Shown here: piece after piece, positions 15,399 through 23,030 of the stretch | Layout: every line of letters starts with the position of its first letter | How positions within the stretch are numbered: position 1 is the stretch's first letter | DNA from: UBA668 sp043740085 | GTDB taxonomy: Bacteria; Actinomycetota; Acidimicrobiia; Acidimicrobiales; Ilumatobacteraceae | DNA: 51,886 nucleotides | Assembly (NCBI GenBank): GCA_043740085.1 | Contig: JAYUCY010000061.1 | Coordinates: 1 to 51,886 of the forward strand | Direction: 5' to 3' | Notes under the pieces: model-generated | What the model was told of the DNA's origin: nothing | What the model saw: only the letters and a program-made list of their open reading frames with translations | Database searches by the model: none | Made by a program: the position numbers and the translations under genes

Positions 15399-16088
15399 TC
15401 AGTTGTTCAACGGCTCCAGGCGAGACAAAATCAGCCGGTCGAGCTGCAGGGGATGGGCTTTGTCCTGTGACGGTTGGTCGTGCACCGACGCCCATCCGCT
15501 GGTCTCGAACGGCTTGCCGTCGGCAGCGTCGACCGCGGCGGCAAGATAGGTGGCGGCCTTCGCGCTACTGAGGCGCACGTTGACGCCGTCGGCGTAGCGA
15601 CCGGCAACGATGGCAAGCTCGACGGAGTTGACGCCAACGATGATCGGCATCGGTTGGATTGTCCGCAGTACGTGAATCTGGTCGACAACCGCCTGGTGTC
15701 GGGCAGTCATCTCCGCGAGCAGCGGAATGCCTCGATCGTGGTGCTCCTGAGCCCACGGCGAAGTCGGCGGGGCACCGGCACCCAGCCCCATTCGCAGCCG
15801 CCCCCCACTGATTCGCTGCGCACTGCTGGCGGCTGCGGCTGTCACCGCCCGATGGCGATTGGCAACGTTGACGACAAGTGCGCCGAGGTTGATCGTCGAG
15901 GTTGCCACAGCGAGCGCCCCGAGCAGTGTGAAGCACTCCAACAGGTCACGATCGCCACCGAGCACCGCGCCGTCGAAGTGGTCGAGTACCCATGTGGTGT
16001 CGAACCCCTCGGCCTCGGCCTGCAGCACCCCATCACGCAGCTGCGCCCAGTCGTTGTGGGCCGAACTCAACTGCACATCAAGCAACAT
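15399..16088 (-). CDS. LLM-class flavin/F420-dependent oxidoreductase-like protein (short)
   Basis: The 229-residue protein has the TIM-barrel features of luciferase-like monooxygenases. These are GFDTTWVLDHF near residue 30, GALAVATSTINLGALVVNVANRHRAV, the DxxSxGR-like step written SAQRISGGRLRMGLGAG, and a late VGVNSVELAIVAGRYADGVNV barrel strand. Members reduce or oxidise substrates with FMN or coenzyme F420. It is shorter than the usual 280-350 residues because the middle insertion segment is missing, but the frame is intact. Cofactor choice cannot be decided from sequence alone. Confidence 0.78.
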   Translation of the reverse strand: MLLDVQLSSAHNDWAQLRDGVLQAEAEGFDTTWVLDHFDGAVLGGDRDLLECFTLLGALAVATSTINLGALVVNVANRHRAVTAAAASSAQRISGGRLRMGLGAGAPPTSPWAQEHHDRGIPLLAEMTARHQAVVDQIHVLRTIQPMPIIVGVNSVELAIVAGRYADGVNVRLSSAKAATYLAAAVDAADGKPFETSGWASVHDQPSQDKAHPLQLDRLILSRLEPLNN

Positions 16089-16153
16089 GATGCCCCTAGT
16101 AGGACTGGATCCGAGCCTCGCGCTGCCAGATCATACGAGCGCCCTCAGTCAAG

Positions 16154-16171
16154 TCGCCCGATATCGGGCGA
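16154..16171. promoter_or_regulatory. Perfect 18-bp palindrome
   Basis: TCGCCCGATATCGGGCGA is fully self-complementary. It lies 66 nt upstream of the LLM gene start in an otherwise featureless 217-nt interval, and could be an operator for that gene. Confidence 0.5.
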
Positions 16172-16305
16172 TAGTGGTACATCCGAGCATGTCGCGAGCT
16201 GCGCACCATGCGGCGTCCGGCAAGGGCCGTTCCGGAGCACTCTGCCCGGGAGCACTTTGCCGCACCAGACCGGCCGTTATCGGGTGACGCGACGTCGAGC
16301 GTTGC

Positions 16306-17022
16306 TCAGGGGGTCACGATCGGATCGAGGTTGGCGGCTGGTTGGAAAGTTGATCTGACGTGGGCTACTCGACCGGATTGAGTGGTGTCGTACTCGATGT
16401 CGGTGAGTGTGTTGTTGGTCAGTGTCAATGTGACCGTAAGTTCCGGGGTGTTCGTGAGCGAGAAGGTAGCGGCGTCGTAGGTGGCCAGCATGGTCATCAT
16501 GGGCGCGCTGTCAGCCGTGATGACGAGTTGTTTTGGTTGGCCGATCTGTTGCAGTGGGTCGCTCGGAGCGTTCGTGTTGGAGAGCGGTTTCCACTCGCCG
16601 CCCGGAAGTTGCAACCACCGTTTTGCTCCGACCATTCGGTACAGGATGCTGGTGCCTTGCTGCGTGAGCGTGATCTCGGTGGCATCACCGACGCGGCGAC
16701 CGGTAGCGATTGAGATCTCAACACCGTCGATCGTGGTGTGGGATTCGAACGTGTACTCCGTGCCGAGTCCGGCAATCGCGGAGTTCAACCGTGCGTACGC
16801 GTCGGTCGAGGGTGGGCCGGTGTGCTCGCTGGTCGGTGTTTCGGTGGTCATCGAGGAAGCCGTGGTCGGTGTCCGTGGGGTGGTCGGATCGGTCTGCTCC
16901 GTCGTGGTCGTGTCGCTCGAACTGCAGGCTGCGATGGGCAGCGTTGCCGCGACAATGATCGCCAGTGTGGAGACGAACCGCAGTCGCGTCGGTCGCTCTG
17001 ACCGGTGTGTGGGGGTGATCAT
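16306..17022 (-). CDS. Secreted lipoprotein of unknown function
   Basis: The 238-residue protein has a signal peptide ending in a lipobox (LPIAAC, then SSS). A Thr/Ser/Pro-rich linker and a globular part from about residue 75 follow. The globular part includes YTFESHTTIDGVEISIATGRR, RWLQLPGGEWKPL and TVTLTLTNNTLTDIEYDT, a pattern reminiscent of LppX/LprG-like beta sandwich lipoproteins, but that is only resemblance. ATG 17022 has GAGGAA upstream. It lies downstream of the Asp/Asn-rich secreted protein on the same strand, next to an ECF sigma locus, and is a candidate member of that regulon. Confidence 0.72.
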   Translation of the reverse strand: MITPTHRSERPTRLRFVSTLAIIVAATLPIAACSSSDTTTTEQTDPTTPRTPTTASSMTTETPTSEHTGPPSTDAYARLNSAIAGLGTEYTFESHTTIDGVEISIATGRRVGDATEITLTQQGTSILYRMVGAKRWLQLPGGEWKPLSNTNAPSDPLQQIGQPKQLVITADSAPMMTMLATYDAATFSLTNTPELTVTLTLTNNTLTDIEYDTTQSGRVAHVRSTFQPAANLDPIVTP

Positions 17023-17143
17023 GAATGGTTCCTCGGGGCCCGTGGTGTGGTTCTCGAAATCTCTAGGCGCGTCGTGTTGTCGATGAACTGCGGGCGCGTG
17101 AACGTCGCCTCGCTGAGCGCGAAATGTGGCGTCGCCGGACCGG

Positions 17144-17185
17144 CGGCATCCGCAGTCCTGCGTGAGTACTTGGCTGCGGATGCCG
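17144..17185 (-). terminator. 12-bp perfect inverted repeat after the Asp/Asn-rich gene
   Basis: CGGCATCCGCAG (17144-17155) and CTGCGGATGCCG (17174-17185) pair perfectly around an 18-nt loop. The hairpin begins 20 nt beyond the stop codon at 17206. No T-run follows. It probably separates this gene from the lipoprotein gene. Confidence 0.55.
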
Positions 17186-17205
17186 TGGGACCCAACAGTC
17201 CAGCG

Positions 17206-17607
17206 TTAGTCGTTGGAACCTTCGTCGCTGTTAACGACATTGTTGTCGTCGCTGTTATCGACATTGTTGTCGTCGACTTCAACGTCGTCGACTTCAACGT
17301 CGTCGACATTGTTGTCGTCGACATTGTCGACTTCGACGTCGCCGTCATCGGAGTGAACGGACAGCGTTGTGGCGTCGACGCTGATCTCGTTGCCGGCGCT
17401 GTCGAAGTTGCCGTCGTATCCGACCGATTTGATGTTGCCAGTTTCGTCAATCGTGATCGTGATCGTGAGACCGGTGCCCAGGACGGGCAGTTCGACCGTT
17501 TCGAGAGGTGCCGCGGATGCCGATGATGCGAAGGCAGTTGTGAGGGCCATTGTGAGGGAGCCGACGCAGAAAATTCCTGCCGTGAGCCGCCTACGGGACT
17601 GATACAT
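17206..17607 (-). CDS. Small secreted protein with Asp/Asn/Val-rich repetitive tail
   Basis: The 133-residue protein has a clear signal peptide (MYQSRRRLTAGIFCVGSL..., cleavage near ASA-AP). A short folded-looking part (about 34-85, including TVELPVLGTGLTITI and VGYDGNFDSAG) follows. The tail of about 45 residues is built from repeated VDDVEVDD, DDNNVDN and similar units. The tail is strongly acidic and could bind cations, though no RTX or EF-hand consensus is present. ATG 17607 has AGGAG 6 nt upstream, which rejects longer upstream frames. It is divergent from the ECF sigma gene at 17912 and may be controlled by it. Confidence 0.7.
   Translation of the reverse strand: MYQSRRRLTAGIFCVGSLTMALTTAFASSASAAPLETVELPVLGTGLTITITIDETGNIKSVGYDGNFDSAGNEISVDATTLSVHSDDGDVEVDNVDDNNVDDVEVDDVEVDDNNVDNSDDNNVVNSDEGSND
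17219..17345. repeat. Imperfect 15-bp repeats coding the acidic tail
   Basis: Units such as GTCGTCGACTTCAAC and GTCGTCGACATTGTT recur head to tail. They encode the Asp/Val/Asn-rich tail of the 17206-17607 protein on the minus strand. Confidence 0.75.
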
Positions 17608-17911
17608 GGGTTTCTCCTGGTTCTGATGGGCGGGCGCCCATCGTTCGGTAGCCCGGACACCTCCCGATGAGGCCCGTTGGCTTTGCTTGCTCGCCGTTGC
17701 CGGTGAGTCGCCTTTGTCGTGTGAGGCACGATCCATGTCCGTGTCTCGATGGAGTAGTCGTGCACGGCCATGTTGGGGATACGGCCTGACTCGATCAAAG
17801 CGAATTTTGTATCGCCAGCGCGGCCGGTCTGAACTGGCGGCGTCTGGCGGATCGAACGGAATGGTGGGTGACCGAGATCGATTGCCCGGTCGTGTAAGAG
17901 TCAAGGTCGCG
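17608..17911. promoter_or_regulatory. Divergent intergenic region (304 nt)
   Basis: This interval separates the Asp/Asn-rich secreted gene from the ECF sigma gene. It must hold both promoters. I see the AGGAG site of the leftward gene near 17615 and an AAGG site before 17912, but no convincing sigma consensus or coding frame. Confidence 0.4.
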
Positions 17912-18535
17912 ATGCGACGTGCCGATGAGTCCGCGATGGGTGACCGTGACCGTCTCGACATAGAGATCGACGTGTACCTCGACGCTGCGCGCCGGGGCGA
18001 CCAACGTGGCTTCACCGGCCTCTATCGCGTGTTGGTCGGCCGCGTCGCCGGCTATGTCCGGAGTCGAGGTGTGCTCGAGGTCGACGACGTCGTCAACGAG
18101 GTGTTCCTGGGCGTCTTCCAGAACCTCGGCACCTTTAGCGGTCATGCGCCGGAGTTTCGAGCAAGGCTGTTCGCAATCGCCTGGAACAAGGTTGCGGACT
18201 GGCATCGCTCCACACCCCGGCGGCCAACACCTGTCGACGTGCACACGGAACCATCCAGGTCGAACCCGATCGGCGTCCGCACCGACGAGCAACTTGACAG
18301 CGTTCTGGCCGATCAACGCATCGACGCCCTGCTCGCGACCCTCACGAGCGACCAGCGAGACGTCCTGATGATGCGCATCGTCGCCGATCTCTCACTCGAA
18401 GAAACCGCCGAGGCACTCGGCAAACCGATCGGCGCTATCAAGTCCCTGCAGCACCGCGCACTCGAATCGCTTCGACGAAACATCAATACACCCGTATCCG
18501 ATGACGTGCCTTCTGCGATGACGGAATCGAAATGA
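17912..18535 (+). CDS. ECF-type RNA polymerase sigma factor
   Basis: The 207-residue protein has region 2 (DAARRGDQRGFTGLYRVL, then DDVVNEVFLGVFQNLGTF and FRARLFAIAWNKVADWHRS). Region 4 is TLTSDQRDVLMMRIVADLSLEETAEALGKPIGAIKSLQHRALESLRR. Two ATG codons are possible: 17912, with AAGG 5 nt upstream, and 17936. It overlaps the next gene by 4 nt. That gene encodes a one-pass membrane protein, the usual position of a cognate anti-sigma factor. Confidence 0.87.
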   Translation: MRRADESAMGDRDRLDIEIDVYLDAARRGDQRGFTGLYRVLVGRVAGYVRSRGVLEVDDVVNEVFLGVFQNLGTFSGHAPEFRARLFAIAWNKVADWHRSTPRRPTPVDVHTEPSRSNPIGVRTDEQLDSVLADQRIDALLATLTSDQRDVLMMRIVADLSLEETAEALGKPIGAIKSLQHRALESLRRNINTPVSDDVPSAMTESK

Positions 18536-19365
18536 ATCAACACGACCTCACCGACGACTACATCGAGAGACTGCTGCAGGGCAACGCCGATCACACCAAC
18601 CATGTCGCTGGTGACCTGGCGCGAGTCGTTGACCAAATCCGAACCGAGTACACGTCCACCACCGTGCTACCCGTTGGTGCCGAACTCGCACAATTCGTCA
18701 ACCTGGACCTTGTCTTCAACACCAACGACTTGCTGGCCGAGGCCACAGTCTCGTCCGAATTCGCCGACACCCCAACTGCGACGCGCCACCACACCCAAGA
18801 AGTCCGAGCCAGCATCCGTCAGCGTCGCAGGAAGGTTCGCCTGGCGCTCGGAACCTTCACCGGAACCCTGACCGCCAAAGTTTTGTTGGGTGGCGCGCTT
18901 GCGCTCGCGGCCGCTAGCGGAACCCAAGCACTGGGAATCGTCGACATCCCTCTCCTCCCCAACTTCGGACAGCAACACCATGTCGACAACACGCCCCCGC
19001 ACATCGTCGACGACCCACCAGCAACCACGGACCACCAGCCCAAGGCCCAGACCGTCTCCGACGACCGGGGCCAGACCGACACAGATGGCAACAAAGTCGA
19101 CACGGGCACCGACACCCGCAACTCCGATCCCGACAACAGCCAGACCGATCACGACACCGACGGCACCGGCACCGACGGCACCGGCGCTGACAGCACCGGC
19201 GCTGACGGCACCGGCACTGACACCATTGGCGCTGACGGCACCGGCGCTGACGGCACCGGCGCTGACACCATTGGCGCTGACAGCACCGGCGCTGACAGCA
19301 CGGACGCTGACACCGTTGGCGCTGACATCACCGATACCCGCGACGAACTGCCCGGCAGCCCGTGA
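18532..19365 (+). CDS. Putative anti-sigma factor with 12-unit acidic extracytoplasmic repeat
   Basis: The 277-residue protein has a cytoplasmic part of about 100 residues (MNQHDLTDDYIERLL...ASIRQRRRKVRLAL). One membrane helix lies at about 107-130 (LTAKVLLGGALALAAASG). An outer Pro/Asp/Thr-rich stretch follows, then twelve five-residue units D-(G/S/T)-(T/I/V)-(G/D)-(A/T) at residues 210-269. The 4-nt overlap with the sigma gene and this topology fit an anti-sigma factor, but no HxxxCxxC zinc motif is present. Asp at every fifth position suggests cation binding or a flexible wall-spanning spacer. The function of the repeat is inference. Confidence 0.7.
   Translation: MNQHDLTDDYIERLLQGNADHTNHVAGDLARVVDQIRTEYTSTTVLPVGAELAQFVNLDLVFNTNDLLAEATVSSEFADTPTATRHHTQEVRASIRQRRRKVRLALGTFTGTLTAKVLLGGALALAAASGTQALGIVDIPLLPNFGQQHHVDNTPPHIVDDPPATTDHQPKAQTVSDDRGQTDTDGNKVDTGTDTRNSDPDNSQTDHDTDGTGTDGTGADSTGADGTGTDTIGADGTGADGTGADTIGADSTGADSTDADTVGADITDTRDELPGSP
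19159..19338 (+). repeat. Twelve tandem 15-bp coding repeats
   Basis: Exactly 180 nt made of 12 in-frame copies related to GACGGCACCGGCGCT (coding D-G-T-G-A). Copies differ mainly at codons 2 and 3. The array lies near the 3' end of the putative anti-sigma gene. It has no spacers, so it is not CRISPR. Confidence 0.9.
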
Positions 19366-19476
19366 TCGGCTTCTCGGTCTAGGTCTCCACCCGCCCCTAT
19401 TGGCCCCTGGTTGTTGGTACCAACGAGTCTGACAATCCCGGACCTGATGCACACGGCCGGTCGCTTCAGCTCAGGC

Positions 19477-19561
19477 TGGTGCGGGCGGAGGGACTTGAAC
19501 CCACACTCCTTGCGGAACGGGCTCCTAAGGCCCGCGCGTCTGCCAGTTTCGCCACGCCCGC
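19477..19561 (-). tRNA. leuU: tRNA-Leu, anticodon UAG
   Basis: The minus strand folds as a class II tRNA of 85 nt with encoded CCA. The acceptor stem is GCGGGCG/CGCCCGC, and the anticodon stem CGGGC/GCCCG closes the loop CTTAGGA with anticodon TAG. The long variable arm contains GTTCCGCAAGGAGT, and the T-arm is GGGTTCAAGTCCC. The identity as Leu follows from the anticodon and the long variable arm. The gene symbol is a convention and is not certain. Confidence 0.93.
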
Positions 19562-19680
19562 GACGAGAGGGGCAAGCCTACTGGCGTGCGCCCAGAGCGA
19601 CTTGCCGATGGACTCAGGAACTGGCTACTCCGCAGCCATACGAGCTGTGGCGTTGGCGCGCCCGTCGCGGGCCCCGACGC

Positions 19681-22188
19681 CTACGAGCGCTCGGCGACCG
19701 GTACCCAGACGAGGGAGAGTTGGGTGACGTTCACGTCGCTCTTCTCCAGCGTCACGGGCAGGGTTGTGATGTTCTTGGCGATCGTCATCCACTTGGCGTC
19801 GATGTCGGTCACCTCCTGGGTCAGCTCACCCTCAAGGTCTTCCATCTGCTGATGCAGCAGCTGGATCTTGTCCTCCACCGCGTCCAACCGTTCGCCAGAC
19901 GCAGCAGTGCGGCCACGCTTTCCGGCGGCGCTCCCTGTCGTGCGGAACACCGAGCCAAGCATGCCGCCACGCGACTTGCGACCGCCGAACAGATCGCCCA
20001 GGATCGAGCCAGCGGTGGAGAACAGTTCGTCGTTGCGGCGGCCCTTCTGCTCGGCTTCCAACACATCAGCGCGACCTTCGGCGGCCTGCAGCTGCGACTG
20101 CAGAGCAGTGACCTTGGCTTGGTACTTGTCGCGTAACGCGGCGGTCGCCACGTCCCCCTTCGCGTCGGCGGCCTGGTAGCAGCGCTGGTAGAACGCGTCG
20201 GCAGTTTCACTTGGTCGGCTGTAGAGCTTCAGCTCCTTGTTCACCTGCAGCTCAACGCTGCGGCTGCGCACGAGAAAGTCGACGAGGTCGCGCTCCACGC
20301 CGGTCCAAAACGTCCTGTTCTTCAGCGGTGCGTTGGTCAATTGGTAGGTGATGCCGGGCGGCATCTCAACCCGCAGGTCGCGGTCGTCGTAGTCGACCCC
20401 AAGAGCACGAGACGCATCGACCTGCTCGGCCAGAGGGAAGAGTACGGCCTCGTACTCCTCGTCGTGAATGAGGTCAGCCTTCTCGTCGTCGTAGCGAAGT
20501 GCCACGCGAGCGACGACGGCCGGCTCGTAACGGGTACCGCGCGGATCTCCGCCGACGGCCGAAAGCCACGGCGCAGCGATGTCCGCCCAACGGATGGCTA
20601 CGCCAGCTGCGATCGCCTGCATCAGCGGCGACTCATCAGCGCCAAGCGCGCTCGGAGGGGCGGGTGCAATCGACGGTGCGGCAGGTGGTGCAGACGGCGT
20701 GGCGGCCGTCGGTGGCGGCAGCGGAGCGGGTCCTGTCGGTGCGGATGCTGCGGGCGCTGCGGGCGCTGCCTCGACTGGCGTGGCGGATGATGGGACAAGT
20801 GGCGCAGCGCCCTTCTGGTCGGCCATCAACACGGCGATCTGATCGCGGGTGAGCGGGCCACGCAGGTAACTCATCGCCCAGCGGGTAGTGAACACTTCCG
20901 GCTGGTCCTTGCCGGCACGGCGCAGCACGAACTCGCGCTTGGCGAGACCGCTGATCGTGTCGCCAATCGCACCGACATCCACGCCGCCGGCCGCGGCGCT
21001 CATGCCATCAAGCAAGCGTTGCTTGTCGCGGTCGGTCTGCAGCCGGCCGATCATCCAGGTGCCCGCATTCGAGAGCGCCTTGTAGTCGACGTCGACCGGG
21101 TTTTGGGTGCTCAGCACCACGCCAACGCCGAACGCACGCGCTTGCTTCATCAACGTCATGATCGGCTTCTTCGTGGGCGGCATGGCGGTGGGCGGCAGGT
21201 AGCCAGCGACCTCGTCCATGTACAGCAGCGCCCGCAGGTCGGTGGTGCCGCTCTGCTTGCGCATCCAGGTGACCAGCTTGGACAGGATCAGCGTCGTGAC
21301 AAACTGGCGCTCTTGGTCGCTGAGGTGGGCAGTGGTGACGATTGCGCAGCGTGGCTTGCCGTCGGGCGTGTGCAGCATGGCTTCGATGTCGAGCGGTGGC
21401 CCCATCATCCATGCGCTGAACGACGGTGAGGCGAGCAGCCCATTGAGCCGCATCGCAAATGCCATACGGTCCTTGGGTGGGAAGAACTGATCCAGCTCGA
21501 ACACACCGAGCTTGCGAATCGGCGGCGTCAGCACCATGCCGACGAGGGTGGGCAGGTCGAGGCCGCGTTGCGCGTTCCACTCGTTGAGGATCAGGTTCGA
21601 CAGCAGGATGTGCTCGCGGCTGCTGAGCGGATCGGATTCGATGTCGACCAGGCTGAGCAAGCCCGAGACGAAGCCTTCGATTTCATCGCCGACGATCTCT
21701 GGGTCGGCGCCCGCACCTGGCGCCTGCAGTGAGCCGATGATGTTGAGCCCCACGCCGGCGTTGGAGCCGGGTGTGTAGATGGTGAACGTGGCCTTCTCGC
21801 GCAGGGCCGCAACGCGGTCCGGGCCGAAGCCCCAACCGGCCAAACCTTCGGTCCACGACTTGGACTGCGCCGCGGCGAACTCGGGCACGCCGAGGCCAGC
21901 CTTGCTCGCGTCGCCCGCGTTGACCCATGGCTCGAAGTCGGCGGGTGCCAGCGTTGGGAAGGTGAGGCACAGGTTGGTGAGGTCGCCCTTGGGGTCGATC
22001 AGCAGCGTGGGCACGCCAGCCGACAGTGCCTCTTCGATGAGAACGATGCCAAGGCCGGTCTTGCCCGAGCCGGTCATGCCCACGATCACGCCGTGCGTCG
22101 TGAAGTCGCCGCTGGGGAGCAGCACGTTCTTGTCGGTGCGGACGTGCTGAGCAGGATCGATCAACCCGCCGAGGAAGAGTTCAGCCAT
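19681..22188 (-). CDS. HerA-like ATPase / DUF87-type helicase with C-terminal coiled coil
   Basis: This 835-residue protein is a FtsK/HerA-superfamily ATPase. Walker A is GMTGSGKTG near residue 37. TLLIDPKGDLTNL follows, and LLYMDEVAGYLPP is Walker B. VLSTQNPVDVDYKALSNAGTWMIGRLQTDRD is the motif III/arginine-finger zone. After a Pro/Ala-rich linker (about 480-520) comes a second globular region, then a coiled-coil C-terminus (ALRDKYQAKVTALQSQLQAAEGRADV and RLDAVEDKIQLLHQQMEDLEGEL). The gene is single, without a NurA or SIR2 partner, so it is not obviously a defence system. ATG 22188 is 8 nt after a TACCGT box. Confidence 0.82.
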   Translation of the reverse strand: MAELFLGGLIDPAQHVRTDKNVLLPSGDFTTHGVIVGMTGSGKTGLGIVLIEEALSAGVPTLLIDPKGDLTNLCLTFPTLAPADFEPWVNAGDASKAGLGVPEFAAAQSKSWTEGLAGWGFGPDRVAALREKATFTIYTPGSNAGVGLNIIGSLQAPGAGADPEIVGDEIEGFVSGLLSLVDIESDPLSSREHILLSNLILNEWNAQRGLDLPTLVGMVLTPPIRKLGVFELDQFFPPKDRMAFAMRLNGLLASPSFSAWMMGPPLDIEAMLHTPDGKPRCAIVTTAHLSDQERQFVTTLILSKLVTWMRKQSGTTDLRALLYMDEVAGYLPPTAMPPTKKPIMTLMKQARAFGVGVVLSTQNPVDVDYKALSNAGTWMIGRLQTDRDKQRLLDGMSAAAGGVDVGAIGDTISGLAKREFVLRRAGKDQPEVFTTRWAMSYLRGPLTRDQIAVLMADQKGAAPLVPSSATPVEAAPAAPAASAPTGPAPLPPPTAATPSAPPAAPSIAPAPPSALGADESPLMQAIAAGVAIRWADIAAPWLSAVGGDPRGTRYEPAVVARVALRYDDEKADLIHDEEYEAVLFPLAEQVDASRALGVDYDDRDLRVEMPPGITYQLTNAPLKNRTFWTGVERDLVDFLVRSRSVELQVNKELKLYSRPSETADAFYQRCYQAADAKGDVATAALRDKYQAKVTALQSQLQAAEGRADVLEAEQKGRRNDELFSTAGSILGDLFGGRKSRGGMLGSVFRTTGSAAGKRGRTAASGERLDAVEDKIQLLHQQMEDLEGELTQEVTDIDAKWMTIAKNITTLPVTLEKSDVNVTQLSLVWVPVAERS

Positions 22189-22196
22189 AGGCCGCC

Positions 22197-22202
22197 ACGG
22201 TA
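22197..22202 (-). promoter_or_regulatory. -10 box TACCGT of the HerA-like gene
   Basis: TACCGT on the minus strand ends 8 nt before ATG 22188, consistent with a leaderless transcript independent of the regulator gene upstream. Confidence 0.45.
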
Positions 22203-22277
22203 GCGGCCCCCCACTGCGCCTGCAGCACGTGCTGGCGGGTCAGGGCAGTCAGCGGAGTGTGATGCGGCCTGGCGGCC

Positions 22278-22946
22278 TCAACCTCGGCGGAGGGTGATGC
22301 GGTAGGCGCAGCGTTGGCCGCCGTCGAGGAGGTGTTGCTCGCGGGCGACGGTGACATCGGGGCCAAGTGCTTTCTGGAACAGGTTGAGCTCTGCACTGCA
22401 CAGGCCGGCGCAGGAATCGGCAGCGTCGCGAATAGGGCAGTGGTGCTCGACAAGCGTCATGTGGCCGTCGCTCTCGACGGCTTCGGCCAGGTAGCCCTCG
22501 GCGCTCCGCAGCTCGGCGATGCGATGGACGCGGTCGCTGATACTGGCGCTGTCGTCGATGAGGACGCGATAGGTGGCCAACTGGCGCTCGGCGCGGGTAC
22601 GTACGACGGCTTCCAACGCTTCCTCGCCGAGTGCGTCGCGGATGGAGACAATCAGTTCGACGGTGAGGTCGCTGTGCCGGTCGGCGAACAGCGAACTGGC
22701 CGACGCGGCGAGCCGCCAGTGAACTGGCGGGCGACCGCGACCGCTGCTGGTCGTCGTGACGCTGCTCGGTGCCGTGACCCGCTCGACGAGCTCGGCGTTC
22801 TCCAGCGCCTCGAGGTGCTGGCGAATGGCGGTGTCAGTAAGACCGAACTCAGCGGCCAGCTCGGGGGCAGTGGCAGTATCGGCGCGCTTGAGGCGTTCGA
22901 TGATGCGGCGCTTGGCACTGGAGAGCTCGCTCGCAACCTCGGACAT
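22278..22946 (-). CDS. SufR/ArsR-like winged-helix regulator with a C-terminal cysteine cluster
   Basis: The 222-residue protein has an N-terminal winged helix (KRRIIERLKRADTATAPELA, then LTDTAIRQHLEALENAELVERV). The GRGRPPVHWRL wing is typical of SufR/YfmQ-type regulators. Its C-terminal half carries four cysteines (HHCPI, DSCAGLC, QRCAY), the kind of cluster that binds an Fe-S centre in SufR. No suf genes are nearby. It is divergent from a PLP-enzyme gene, with two palindromes between them. It starts 6 nt after TAGGCT. The iron-sulfur role is inferred from family resemblance. Confidence 0.8.
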   Translation of the reverse strand: MSEVASELSSAKRRIIERLKRADTATAPELAAEFGLTDTAIRQHLEALENAELVERVTAPSSVTTTSSGRGRPPVHWRLAASASSLFADRHSDLTVELIVSIRDALGEEALEAVVRTRAERQLATYRVLIDDSASISDRVHRIAELRSAEGYLAEAVESDGHMTLVEHHCPIRDAADSCAGLCSAELNLFQKALGPDVTVAREQHLLDGGQRCAYRITLRRG

Positions 22947-22952
22947 GAGGGC

Positions 22953-22958
22953 AGCCTA
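22953..22958 (-). promoter_or_regulatory. -10 box TAGGCT of the SufR-like gene
   Basis: TAGGCT on the minus strand ends 6 nt before ATG 22946, consistent with leaderless transcription. Confidence 0.45.
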
Positions 22959-23001
22959 CAGATGCGGCGTCTGGTGAACCTTTCGCCCGGTGGACGGCGC
23001 G

Positions 23002-23030
23002 AAACGCTTCAGCGTTTGACAAAATGTCAA
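23002..23030. promoter_or_regulatory. Two adjacent palindromes, probable operators
   Basis: AAACGCT-TC-AGCGTTT (23002-23017) is a perfect 7-2-7 inverted repeat. TTGACA-AAA-TGTCAA (23016-23030) is a perfect 6-3-6 repeat that overlaps the first ATG of the PLP enzyme. They lie in the divergent region with the SufR-like gene and are its likely binding sites. Confidence 0.6.

Noticed and set aside
17219..17345. Second repeat array considered as CRISPR or integration site
   Set aside because: Direct 15-bp coding repeats without spacers inside a secreted protein gene.
19159..19338. Regular repeat array considered as CRISPR
   Set aside because: Units are 15 bp, contiguous and in frame with no spacers, and no cas genes are present.
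18667..19452. Minus-strand frame with repeated AVSANGVSAG units
   Set aside because: It is the antisense reading of the 15-bp repeat array in the anti-sigma gene; the plus frame has the sigma overlap and membrane helix.
19477..19561. tRNA-Leu as a hot spot for an integrated element
   Set aside because: No integrase or duplicated tRNA end is seen on either side within the window.
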